A DNA stretch of 64,000 bases from Enoplosus armatus. Taxonomy: Eukaryota; Chordata; Actinopteri; Centrarchiformes; Enoplosidae. Shown piece after piece: positions 54,073 to 64,000 of the stretch. Location: assembly GCF_043641665.1 (NCBI RefSeq), contig NC_092190.1, forward strand, positions 22,213,048-22,277,047. The letters run 5' to 3'. Position 1 is the first letter of the stretch. Each line of letters starts with the position of its first letter. Under the pieces are notes generated by a model. That model was not told the origin of the DNA. It did no database searches and was given only the letters and a program-made list of their open reading frames with translations. The position numbers were made by a program, and so were the translations under genes.

Positions 54073-55381
54073 CAATAGGCCTATAAGAATAACATTAAGA
54101 ATACATAACAAAGTGAGCAGAGAGTGAGCAGCAGGCCCTGAGATGAAAACAACAGGAATATATGACTTCAGACACCCTGACCCACGAGGACTGGAGTAGC
54201 TTTTAATGAAAGCACACTGGATGGCTTTGGTGAGGGACTGGAAAGCACAGTGAGCCTCTCAAGGACACGCAAACATACAGACTTTCATAAATAGCTCCCG
54301 TTTTGCTAATCAGGTCAATACGTATGAAGTAAGTGCTAAAGTCGTGTTTCTCTTCTGACAAAGAGGAACTTGCAGCTCAGTGAGGAAATCCTTTGAGTAA
54401 GTGCGGGCGTGGCATGTGAACGGCCGCACGGGTCACTGGTTTTTATGAGCCATTCCAGTTTTTAAGTCTTACTATGGAAGGATAAACAAGGGAACACCAG
54501 GGTTTGTTGTTCTGTCAAAGCAGCTTCTTCTGCCAGATGTGATAGTGTGCCTGAATACTGAAGCCTTTCAGGGGACTATGCTAAGGTTGGAGCTAATAAA
54601 ATGAGTTGTATCTAAAACCCTGAGCTAAATTGAAACCCCCCCTATGCGACTGCGGACATGGAGAAAATGAAAGTAAGAAAAGGCAAACATGTAAGGAATG
54701 TAATGTGCTTGTGTAATTCTGCCCTTCTGCGGGTTGTTTTTACAGTCGAAGCCCAGCTCGGACATGAAATACAGCGCTGCTGCAGGTAGCAAGAGACAGA
54801 GCAGCTGTCCCTCATTCTCAACATGCAAATGAGGACATTATCACACTTCCTCATTACAGAGCAGCTTATCTCTATATCATACGCTTCTGCTGAAGCACAA
54901 GTGCAACTACACAGTAACCGGGGCGAGAGCGTCCGACTTTAAGGCAGAGTGCTGTTAACGTCTTTAAGGGTTCTGGAGAAAACATATTTACAAATGCACG
55001 AGAGAAGTGTTGCATAGGTTTCCCTAGAGATCCTCCACGCTAGCCTTCATCAGCACAGAGTGGGCGTACGCAGCCCTTTGATTTTTACAGTGAAAGGTAT
55101 TAAATACTTCAGGTTAAACACACTGCATTAACATACTGTACAGTTTTCACACTTTTTAACAGCGAGGGAGAGATCTCAAAATTTAGCTGGTTATCTTTGG
55201 TCTGAGTGGTCGATCTTGGAATTTTGCAAATTAGTGGAATATAAACACAAACTAAGTACTTTTGAGTGGTGGGCAGCAGACGGCTGGTCTTCTGGAGGCT
55301 TAAAAGAATTTAAAAGCTCAGGAAGAAGTGCCCCCCCGCCATACACTTCTATTTCTCCCCCCCTTTTTTAATTTGATATTT
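52530..55381. other. stk17b 3' flank / 3' UTR
   Basis: No coding exon is recognised on either strand. It contains an (AAT)n array and, near 53.66-53.71 kb, a fragment (GGGAAATACACAAAATGTCG then AACAATTCCTTTAAA) that looks like the end of the same teleost repeat seen at 13.2-13.45 kb. Part of it is presumably stk17b 3' UTR. Confidence 0.5.
54036..54071. repeat. (AAT)n microsatellite
   Basis: About 11 AAT units in the stk17b 3' flank. Confidence 0.95.
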
Positions 55382-55610
55382 TCAAAGGTCACCGTCTCCA
55401 GCTGCGGGCGTTTCCTCTTCGAGGCGGGACCGCTTTGCGTGAGAGTGAGGCGAATCCAGGATGTTCTCCTTGTCTTCGGACGTGGCCGCCCACTTAGTGC
55501 CGCAGCTCCTTTCACGGGCGGGGCGGGCGGTAGCCGGGTCTGGGCTCAGACAGAGCTGCTGCTGCCACAGCCAGGGGTGGCTCATGCACTCTGCAGCGCT
55601 GGGCCGGTCC
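55382..55610 (-). CDS. stk17b: stk17b exon 7 and stop
   Basis: 229 nt after acceptor ctttgaccacag, ending in TGA. It encodes [18 protein letters not shown], a Ser/Ala/Arg linker, [20 protein letters not shown] and [12 protein letters not shown]. The EDKENI motif and basic stretch follow the STK17B tail. The tail is shorter than in human. Confidence 0.92.
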
Positions 55611-57585
55611 CTGTGGTCAAAGCACAACGTGAAAACACTTAGAATCCTGCGCTGTGGTTCAGAAGTGAGAGCTGCGGTTTGAGTCTGTACTCACTCCGGG
55701 GTTTTGACCAGCAGCTTGCGGATGAAGTCCACAGCCAGCTCAGACACCCTGGAGAGGGACTCCCTGCTGTAGTCCACGCTGACCTGGGACACGTTCAGAT
55801 ACGTCTCCTGCTTGTCGTCCCCGGCAAACGGAGACTCACCCGTCACCAGCATGTAGGCTATAACACCCACGCTCCTGAGGAAAACACACACACGAGGGTG
55901 TCAAAACATGAACAGCAGTCAGAGGACACACTTATTCTACAAAGAAGCATAAATCCTGTTTTCTTCATTTTGGCCACCACAAACGTGAGAACAAAGGGGA
56001 CCATTAAAATAATTGCCCAAACTGTAAACAGCTATTAGCTTTCGCAGAGCTACTTTGTGGTTCGTGGCTTTACACGGCAATGGATCACCTTCATTTTCAT
56101 AAAATCCTCTGCTTCAGATAAAATGGGGGTTTGATAACAAGCTGTCTGATGGTCTACTGGACGCACAGTGTAGCAGTATCACAGTGGAATCACCACAATG
56201 AACACTTAAACAACTGCTGAACACACTCCAAAATGAAGAACGGACTCACCACAGGTCAGTCGCTGTTGTGATCGGCTCATAATTCAGGATCTCTGGAGCT
56301 GAAAGAAGACATGAAAGAAAAAGTCACTTCAATATAGCAAGAATGTCTTCCATATCGTTTCACACCTCATGTTGTTTTATGCATTTCTCTTGTGTCTTTG
56401 TTATAACTGAGTCTTTTCACCGACTTATGCATTTCATTAATGTTCAAAAAGACCAAATTAAAGTCACAAAGTCAAATTTACATGGGACGGCTAGACAAAA
56501 ACAAACAAACGAGACAGGCCAAGGTTTCCTGAGGTCTGTGTGACAGCAGGGTTGGATTTAAAGACAATGAAATACTAATGATATCAGCCAAATGCCAAGG
56601 ATTTCTCAATAACCAGAAACTGCTGATCATTTGTGAGAGGTTTTCTCTAAGACCTACGAAGGCGTTTCTGTCAACATCACACGAGATAGGTTTCACTCGA
56701 GAAGAGGTGTTTTTGTTTTTTCTGACTTTAATGTGGTTATTCTGGTGACACCCTGTCTGATGACTTTGAGTAATCAAAGCGTGTTTTAGGAACATCACCT
56801 TACCCACATACTCAGGTGTGCCAAGAATCTCTCGGAGCTCTCCGACCGCACCCAGTCTGCGCGCCAGGCCAAAGTCTACGATCTTTATGTCTCCCGGAGG
56901 AGACAGACTGGTCAGGAGAATATTCTGCGGCTGAGGAGGAGACAAAGAGGAAACAGGGTGAGCATCGTGTACAGTAGAAAGCAGAAGTATTGGAAGGATA
57001 ACATGCACTTCTGACGTGATTATAATCATTAGTTCTCAAGTTCTCTTTGAACACTTACTCAGTAACGGTTTTTACCTTTCTGTAAGTGCTGAGAATATAT
57101 TGCATCATTCTCTACCAGAGGAGCTGAGAGTAGCAGTATGTACTTGTTGTAGTTTTGTTTGCACTGATCACACCAGTCTTTTTTTGTGTTTTTAATGCCG
57201 ATTAACATCTACTGTATGTTGAAACAACTGGTCCTGTAAAACTCCCAGCCCTAGTGAAATGTACACTGGTAGTACATAAACAGTCACCTGCAACTGTGGC
57301 CAGATAACAAAACCCTGGTGTCAATGCTGCAGGAGTAAAATCACTCATTCTACACTGCGCTGTTGAGCTTTCCCACTGTGTCCTGGGCGAGGGCTTCTAT
57401 TACCACCTATAATCCCAGTCCTGGTCTCAGCTGTGTCATGAAAATAGGAAATTGGGGTTTTTAGAACACAACTGCTATAAAAAAAGGGAACACACAGCCA
57501 CTTAAGGGGGAAGTCTGTGGTGAAGCGAGTGAACATGTAAAAATAGATTCCCTCGGCTACAGCTACACTCATGCATGTGATTTTC

Positions 57586-57632
<47 letters not shown>

Positions 57633-60600
57633 ATACAGACCTTCAGGTCTAAATGCACAAGGTTGCGCTGGTGGAGGTGGTGGACTCCCTCCAGTGTTTG
57701 TCGGATCAGACGTGTGATCTGGGCCTCTGGCAGCAGCTCCTCAGACACACAGTGGTCAAATATCTCTCCACCTGCCGCACTGTAAATACACAGATACACA
57801 CAAGTAAAATAACAGGCCATTTTGTGCCATTTAATGCAGAGGATTTTGGATGGATTGCAGGGTGGCCTGGTGGTTTTAGGGGCCAACCCAGAGCCAGAGG
57901 GTCACTGGTTTGATCCTGCATGTCCTGGCAAAGTGTTATTGCGCAAGAAAGCAGCTCCTTCCTGCTTACTCACTGTGAAGCACCGCAGGTAAGAGTACAA
58001 AGTTCATCTGATTTTATTACACGTCAGGTTATTCAAGTTTCTAATTTGGTATGTCTCTGGGCCCTCTTTGAGTTGTCCAGGCTGTCTTCGATCAACAAAG
58101 TCAGCTGTTCAAGCTGTCTTTGCTCTCAGGGACGGATTAAAGAGTCTCCAACAAGTAAAAGGTGTGGTTAGAAAATCACTTTCAGACAACCACTGTGCAT
58201 TCTTACTTCACATGTAGGTTTTGATGGCACAAAGAAACAAGACGAATGACGTGCCAGGCAAGGCAGGACGGTTCATTTGAAAACATGGTTTAACATGATC
58301 AAGAGGTCAGGACATGATGGTGAAGGATGAAGGTGTTCATTCAGGTCATCCAGATCTGGAGTTTCAGTGCAGTAATTCCGCTAACATGGGCCTTTTAGCC
58401 TTGAAATAAATCCTGATAAACCTGTTAGGAAGAATGAGCATTACATAAAAAAGGCAGTGAGTGCAGCAGCTCCTTCAGATTGGACAAACAGGACTTTGCC
58501 CTTACACAGGCGTTTACAGGATCACACTGCTGGCTGTGCATGTTTTTGCTTGTTTGTGGTGGAAACATTCAGCCAGCGTTAGCCATGCTGCACAGGTTAA
58601 GAGATGACTAAATATCAAATTAAATAAGGTAAAAGAACATGTTACTGGTTCTGTTGTGAACTCACTATTCCAGCACCAAGACAATGTCGTGATCCGTCTC
58701 GTAAGCAGCGTGCAGGTTGACCACTCGGCTGTTGTTGCGGGCCATCTCCAGGACGGCCATCTCATGAATGACTTCTGCCCGGCAGTCGCGACCTCGCCTC
58801 CTCTTCCGTAGAAACTTGGCAGCAAACACTTTCCCTGTGGCCTTGTCCACACAGCACTTGACCACAGCAAACTTCCCCCTGGGAGGCAGAGAGTGGACGT
58901 ATGGTTAAGGTGCCGCTTCATTGACAAAGAAGAACACATCTGGGATCCTTAAATAAAACCAGGTTGAATTAATTTCTTCCACAGTTACAGGGCTTTGACA
59001 CATAAGGTTTAAGAGAAAGTGTATCACAATAAAAGTTTAGTCGAGCTGTTCAGCTGATGTCCCTCACAATTGGGTGTATGGTAATGAAGCCTGGGAGTAT
59101 CTACTAAATAAAACACAATAAATGATATTAATAAATTTATGCCCCATCCTTAATGACATGTGGCTCTTTGTAAATGATTGCAGCACTGGGACTAATGGTG
59201 CTATAAAAATTGCTGGCATTAGATAACAGGCATCTGTGTGTTAGCTAATGCCAGTACATTCCTACATAGCTCGGAGTTGATGCCATGTCTTGATCATTCG
59301 AGGTAATTGTTTATGTTACTGGGAAGATACAAGTGGCTAACTGCTACGAGCTTTAAGTATCAAAATGTATTATGGTAGAAAAAATTCCAACTACATTCTG
59401 CTCACTAAAAAAAAACCTTTGACATTCAGCTGATGTTTTATTCAATTACTGGAAACACTTCTCCACAAGGCCTTGCAATGACTGCAACAAAAGAAAAATA
59501 ATCCAAAAATAACGGTAAGGACTCCAGAGCAATGACTGTGAAGGTTACAGACCCAGAAGGACTTCTCTTAAAGAATAGAACAATGATACTCGAGCTGCGG
59601 CAGAGATATTCAAGATATTACGAGTCCCTAACATGAGTCAAGCTCCAAAACGGCTGGATCCTAGAATTCCCATAATGCAACTCAGCAGCTTCTTGTGAGA
59701 CTCTCCCTAACCGGTAAATGCCCACACCTTTCAAACCTCATGCCTCCTCTCAATAACTTACACTCTCTGTAAAACATGTTTAGTTTCCAAGCGCATGCTG
59801 ATATAAAAAATGACCCTGATGACGTCTTAAAGGTTATTTGGTGCTACTCCGGAGGACACTGTACAACTGTTTTTATAGGCTGAATAACACTCCTCCTGAC
59901 AAGTAAACTCCTCTTTGTGTATAAAACCGGTCGACCAGGGGGGCAGAAAAACATTTTAAAAAGGTGACAGACACACAGCCACCTCATGCCATTGGCTTAC
60001 AAAGTTGCTACGGCAACATTTTACCCAACAAACAAACAGAAACATTAGCATTTATTTTGAGCGGCGTTTCTGTTCCCCTTTGGTGCCAGGCAGGTAACAT
60101 ACGGATGTTTTATCTGAGCTTTCTGTAAGCTGTAAACAGCTGCCTATAAGGGCTGAAGAGAGAACCTGAGACTCCACAATGAAGTAAATGTGCGGGCTGT
60201 GAAACCAAAACAATGAGCTAAAACAAGTCTTTTTAGCACTAAGAGTGACCCTTCTCACACTACACAATCATTTCAGTCAATGTTAATATAGAAATACTGA
60301 TTAATGTTTAACCGATTCCATAAAAAAGAACTGACAGATTAAGTGATAATAAATATAACTGATAGTTGCAGCCTGACAAAGAAATAGGGAGTGAGACAGA
60401 AGTTTTCCACAGTTAAAAGGTCACCATTTATTAATTTAAGGCAAAGCTGGGAATTACTAATCAATTCCTCAACAGGTCAAAAGTAGAACTTGAATTGCCC
60501 TCATCATGTTCTTAAAAGTATTGCACCTCAGAGGTTCCGGTTTTGACAAATCACACGCCCGAATAAGTGAAGTGGCCTGTGCCATTTCTTCTTTCTAAAG

Positions 60601-61692
60601 CCTGGTTTCCACATGGGCCGGTTTCCTTCCTCCTGTTTTGACATCTGAATTATACGGTACACGCTGCATGACACATCACTTCAAAAACACCTCCGAGATC
60701 TGAGGATGTGATCATCAACCATCAGCAGTTGCCATGGACACACACACACAGTGCCAAACACATGACAAAGGTCTACTGTAGCACGATCGAGTCAGGTCCC
60801 CCCCCGTCACTGCGAGGCTCGTGTGTTTACTGTGGTGAAAGCACACGGTCCAGAGTCCAAATGCAGTTAACATTAGTGCACTGGATTACCTGATCTGAGC
60901 TGTTCATGAGCATACAGAAATAATAGACCAAACAGACTAGAATATAAATTATTACACATAAAGACACGTTAGTCTTTGCCAAAAAGGAATATTTCATCTG
61001 TTGTCTGTTGTATATGTGATATGTGGCAGTTTTTACTCTCATGTCTAATGTTGTCTAACTCTGTCGTGACAACGTAACTTAGTTCAGTGACCCAAGTCTC
61101 AATGCTCAGTTTTGATAATACAGAAACTGACTGTCAGTTGTAAATATCTAACAATACATTGTATGGTACTGGCACAAGTATCGCACATATACATTATTAT
61201 CAACATTTGAATACTTCACAGTATTATCAACTACCACAGAGTTGACAGTGATAACCAGTGGAAATGTATGACACACTCTCAGGCTCTCCTTCATGTTAAT
61301 GCATTGATAAGGCTTTCCTCGGCACTGTCCCTGTGGATAGTTGCCTTTATACTACTGTGGTTATGAGCTGTCAGGGCAGACATCCTTGTAATACAATAAT
61401 ACAGTACTGTCTTCACTGTCAGTTCAAATACACATTTTACACTTGATATATCTCAGCCTCAACTTCTAAACTCCCTGCGGACAGACAGCAGTCTGCCCGG
61501 AGGAAAGCCTCCGAGCCCCTCTCGGGAACCCCGGGAGTCCCGGGACAACTGTCACATCTGTTTGACTCACCTTCCGAGCTCTCCGGTGATTTCATACACA
61601 CTTTCCATCGGCTCCGTGCTGATTGGGGTCTGAATTTCGCCGAGCAGCCCCGCGGCGAGCCCGCTGCGACTGTCCAGCCGCCTCCGAGACAT
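55382..61692 (-). CDS. stk17b: stk17b (DRAK2), serine/threonine kinase 17b
   Basis: Seven exons (61692-61571, 58878-58666, 57779-57641, 56930-56804, 56298-56250, 55874-55695, 55610-55382) join in phase to 352 residues; human STK17B has 372. The N-terminus [11 protein letters not shown] matches STK17B (MSRRRFDCRS). The kinase is complete: glycine loop LGRGKFAVV (39-47), ATP Lys62 in [11 protein letters not shown], alpha-C Glu in [11 protein letters not shown], catalytic VHLDLKPQN (Asp156), DFG (177-179), GTPEYVAPE (195-203) and the C-lobe ending in SHPWL. The C-tail keeps EDKENI and a basic KRSR. DRAK kinases are death-associated-protein-kinase relatives that act in apoptosis and, for STK17B, in T-cell receptor signalling. 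No key catalytic residue is lost. It converges on C2orf69. Confidence 0.95.
55695..55874 (-). CDS. stk17b: stk17b exon 6 (kinase C-lobe)
   Basis: 180 nt, acceptor tgttttcctcag and donor CCGGA|GTGAGT. It encodes [40 protein letters not shown] and [25 protein letters not shown] is specific to STK17. Confidence 0.95.
56250..56298 (-). CDS. stk17b: stk17b exon 5 ([17 protein letters not shown])
   Basis: A 49-nt exon, acceptor tcttctttcag and donor CTGTG|GTGAGT. It completes Ala201 and encodes [15 protein letters not shown] plus part of Trp217, the APE motif region. Confidence 0.95.
56804..56930 (-). CDS. stk17b: stk17b exon 4 (DFG and activation loop)
   Basis: 127 nt, acceptor cctcctcag and donor GTGG|GTAAGG. 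It encodes [40 protein letters not shown] and [13 protein letters not shown] and ELREI.GTPEY match STK17B. Confidence 0.95.
57591..57630. repeat. (GT)20 microsatellite at stk17b exon 3 donor
   Basis: Forty bases of perfect GT, reading as CA on the gene's strand, beginning at intron position 11. Confidence 0.97.
57641..57779 (-). CDS. stk17b: stk17b exon 3 (to VHLDLK)
   Basis: 139 nt, acceptor tgtatttacag. It encodes [20 protein letters not shown] and [20 protein letters not shown], ending LDLK. The donor AAG|GTCTGT is weak, and a 40-bp CA array follows from intron base 11. Confidence 0.95.
57855..58000 (+). mobile_element. tRNA-derived SINE in stk17b intron 2
   Basis: Box A-like TGGCCTGGTGG at 57863-57873 and box B-like GGTTTGATCC at 57907-57916 are spaced as in a tRNA-derived promoter. 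The sequence between them (GGGTCACTGGTTTGATCC) is SINE-like, and a non-tRNA body (ACTCACTGTGAAGCACCGCA) follows. It is inserted opposite to stk17b. It is not a functional tRNA because the stems do not pair. The ends are approximate. Confidence 0.55.
58666..58878 (-). CDS. stk17b: stk17b exon 2 (ATP-binding lobe)
   Basis: 213 nt, acceptor tctgcctcccag and donor GAATA|GTGAGT. It encodes [40 protein letters not shown] and the segment to [23 protein letters not shown] is diagnostic for STK17. Confidence 0.95.
60100..60310 (+). mobile_element. dispersed repeat family copy in stk17b intron 1
   Basis: Carries AAACAGCTGCCT, then AACAATGAGCTAAAA, GAGTGACCCTTCTCACA and AATATAGAAATACTGATTAA, the same order as the 20.9-21.4 kb copy. 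Confidence 0.55.
61571..61692 (-). CDS. stk17b: stk17b coding exon 1
   Basis: ATG at 61692-61690 in a purine-rich context (gagaag before ATG). It encodes [40 protein letters not shown] and AG, with donor GGAAG|GTGAGT. It ends inside the glycine-rich loop. Confidence 0.93.
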
Positions 61693-61699
61693 CTTCTCC

Positions 61700-62160
61700 T
61701 CTCCCTTAGGTATCAGTCCCGCTGCCAGCTACCCGGCTGGTACCGTGCTGAACGCTCCGTAAACGTAAGACGAACGATAAAACTAACCTAAGTGGCTAGC
61801 TAACCTTTACACTGCCAGCTTCACTGTGGTTACATGTTAATGTTAGCTAAGCCGGGTAGCATGCTACTTTTTAGTTTGACTAAGTTGACCGACTCCGGTT
61901 AGCTCAACTGTCGCTAACTAAGTTAGCTCCAACGGTCAATGTCGCGGCTTCCAAAGTGAGTTAAAGCGATTTTCCACAGAGGAGGAGCGGTTAGTCTATA
62001 CAGTCGTTACCTACGGGTGACTCCAGCGGGGAACTTATCCCAACTGCCGCTGCGGGCGACTAGCAAACAGCTTCGTAAGTTTATCCAGCGAGTTTTCGAT
62101 CATTTTTACATCCCTGTTTGACACTTTGTCGACGCGTCATGGTCCGGCGCATGCGCAGTA
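61700..62160 (-). promoter_or_regulatory. stk17b: CpG-rich promoter of stk17b with NRF1 palindrome
   Basis: CpG-rich DNA upstream of the ATG contains GCGCATGCGC at 62147-62156, a perfect palindromic NRF1-type site. A minus-strand donor candidate (CCCGTAG|GTAACG near 62.01 kb) suggests the 5' UTR could be spliced. No TATA box is evident. Confidence 0.6.
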
Positions 62161-62199
62161 CTGTTCTGTTTGAAAAAGAAGAGGTCGAGTTTGTGTGAA

Positions 62200-64000
62200 A
62201 CGTCAGGTGCACAGTCTGAAATCATTTAGTCATGGTAGGTCATACAATAAATCTCAATTGCATTAAAGTATAACTGTGAGATGACGAGTCAAAGTCATTT
62301 TGACTTTCTAAATCATAAATATGAGAAACTAAGTCCAAATTATGAGTTACAGTCATAACCATAAGTCATAATTTCGAGATAGCAAGTCCAAATTATGAGA
62401 CTGCACCAGATTTGTGAGATAAGGAGACAACTGTAAGATGAGACAACATTTTCACTTAACATCCGACATTATTTCTCTTATTTCTGATGTAAAATTCACT
62501 TGGTATAATGCCATAATGGCAGTATTATATAAAGTAGTATTTTACAATTTTAACTTACCAGAGTATTTTTATTTTCGTCATTTCTAACATTTGATCTACT
62601 TTTTCACATTTATTAACATCTGGCAAAGCATGTGGAGGGCGCTGGAAGCTTCACACTGCTCTCCGCATCTGATCCGGACAGACTGCAACTTCTCAGTGCA
62701 CCATGCCGTTACAAATGTATGAAGTATGTATAATAATATTTTTATAATTTGATATTTTTTAAAATATATTTTCCTCATATGGCCTTTAAGATTCTTATTT
62801 ATTTAGTTGCACTTCTTTTTTTTTTTAATATATATTTGGCTGGAAAAGGACTTTGGGATTAGGAGAGGGTTGTTCAATCAAGGAGAGGCAGTGGTTACTT
62901 GATGATTAGGTGATATTAGGAAACACACTAATAGTATAACAAAACTGATAAAAGATAAATAAGGGTCATGTGTCATTAATCAAAATTTGCCATTTGTTCT
63001 CTTTTATTACAATCATTGGGGTGAAATGGAGACACACATACAGGAGCTTTGCATAGAGTGGAATTCTGAAAACCGGAGCCGGGTCCTGTCAGAAATGTAC
63101 TAGGAAAGACGAGAGGGGCGACTGTCTTCATTTGGATGTGAAACAAGTAATCAATCTTACCGGTCTTCTGCAGCAGAATAGCCTCATGATGGAGTATGTC
63201 AAACTGACCAAGTGAATGTAAATCCTAACGTGAAGTGTTGTTGCCCATGCCACAAATCTGCCCCTCAAGCAAACATGGGGTGATGCTCTGTAAGGAGTTG
63301 GCAGGAGCCAGGAGTGGGATGTGTTTGTTAGACAGAGATAGAGAGCAGGCCTAATGGTTGACTTTGCAAGCCCCAAACCTTTGGTACATTCGGTGCAAAA
63401 TATATATTTATACACACAACAGGACAGACGTACATATACATTTATATACAAATAGACAAACAGGACCGCACACATGGTACACGTACATGTGCTCTCACGT
63501 TTCACAAAATCAAAACAGCCCTATTGATTCATCACCGATTCATGAGCAATGAACCATAACCATTGACCTATTACTAAGATAGGCAGACACGCACATGTGA
63601 AAGTAACAACATTTTTGAAACATGCTGCCGAGATACTCGCCATTACACTGTCATAGAGAAGACAAACTATTGCATTCACACGTTGTCCATTCCCAGAGCT
63701 TAAACTAAGTGACTAAAGCACCTATTTCCTACACCCTGTTCCCATGAGTTAAACACTCAAGGTATGACAGTGCCAGGTAAGCATAAGGCCGCATGCCTCA
63801 AGTGAGCGCCACAACCAAAGTGACACAACTTAACCAGCTCCCTCACCCCTTTTTTTCTGAATGGATAGCAATATCCTCATGCAAAAAAGCTAGTAAGGAC
63901 AGTGTGTTGCACTATTTCAGCATGCAATATCGAGCTATAACACAACGCCATCTAGGGGTTTCTGCCTCAGCGCAGCTCACGGAGCTGACCGGGAAGATCC
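62200..64000. other. upstream flank of stk17b
   Basis: AT-rich, with no exon recognised on either strand. Local direct repetition of AAATTATGAG-like units lies at 62.28-62.41 kb. Frames up to 125 codons near 63.1-63.5 kb show no family resemblance. Confidence 0.5.
63945..63958 (-). promoter_or_regulatory. CTCF-like site
   Basis: Minus strand CCCCTAGATGGCGT fits the CTCF core except for the third base. Confidence 0.4.

Noticed and set aside
56478..57029. 183-codon minus-strand frame around stk17b exon 4
   Set aside because: Only the middle (56804-56930) is coding. The rest is intron read-through past good splice sites.
57855..57930. Possible tRNA gene
   Set aside because: Boxes A and B are present, but the acceptor and anticodon stems do not pair. 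It is a SINE.

Overview
This window is nuclear DNA of a bony fish. Split genes with GT-AG introns, CpG-rich promoters, abundant (CA)n/(TA)n microsatellites and teleost-type interspersed repeats all point that way, and the protein matches are vertebrate. It looks percomorph-like, but I cannot name the species. There are no bacterial-style genes, CRISPR arrays or operons. Almost every long open frame in the non-genic DNA is chance or microsatellite translation.

Four vertebrate genes can be rebuilt exon by exon, with splice sites and phases that agree. (1) nckap5, minus strand: a CpG-rich first exon near 38.3-38.7 kb and six contiguous coding exons at 26.85, 19.7, 17.4, 13.8, 12.1 and 11.3 kb. 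The large 3' exons lie beyond base 1. (2) ftcdnl1, minus strand, 45.60-42.32 kb: five coding exons and 330 residues, a stand-alone formiminotransferase domain. (3) The C2orf69 homologue, plus strand, 47.51-50.72 kb: three coding exons and 316 residues with a serine-hydrolase-like GFSKG motif. (4) stk17b (DRAK2), minus strand, 61.69-55.38 kb: seven coding exons and a 352-residue kinase of the death-associated family.

ftcdnl1 and C2orf69 are head to head, as in mammals, with about 0.6-1.9 kb between starts depending on the true 5' ends. C2orf69 and stk17b converge tail to tail, and nckap5 lies in tandem behind ftcdnl1. From memory, all four map to human chromosome 2q but are not all neighbours there, so the block mixes conserved and fish-specific linkage. 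The genes do not form one pathway: cytoskeleton/NCK adaptor, folate-type transferase fold, mitochondrial or metabolic hydrolase-like protein, and apoptosis/immune kinase.

The remaining DNA is long nckap5 introns (1-11 kb and 20-38 kb), a microsatellite-rich spacer (38.7-42.3 kb) and the region upstream of stk17b (62.2-64 kb). It holds a 496-bp MITE with TTAA target duplications, a tRNA-derived SINE inside stk17b, about seven copies of one dispersed repeat family, CTCF-like motifs and several stretches that look like conserved regulatory DNA. I found no convincing entirely new system. The most interesting points are a GC-AG intron in ftcdnl1, a candidate 33-nt microexon in nckap5, a CA-repeat abutting a weak stk17b donor, an overlapping upstream ORF in C2orf69 and three unexplained blocks in nckap5 introns.
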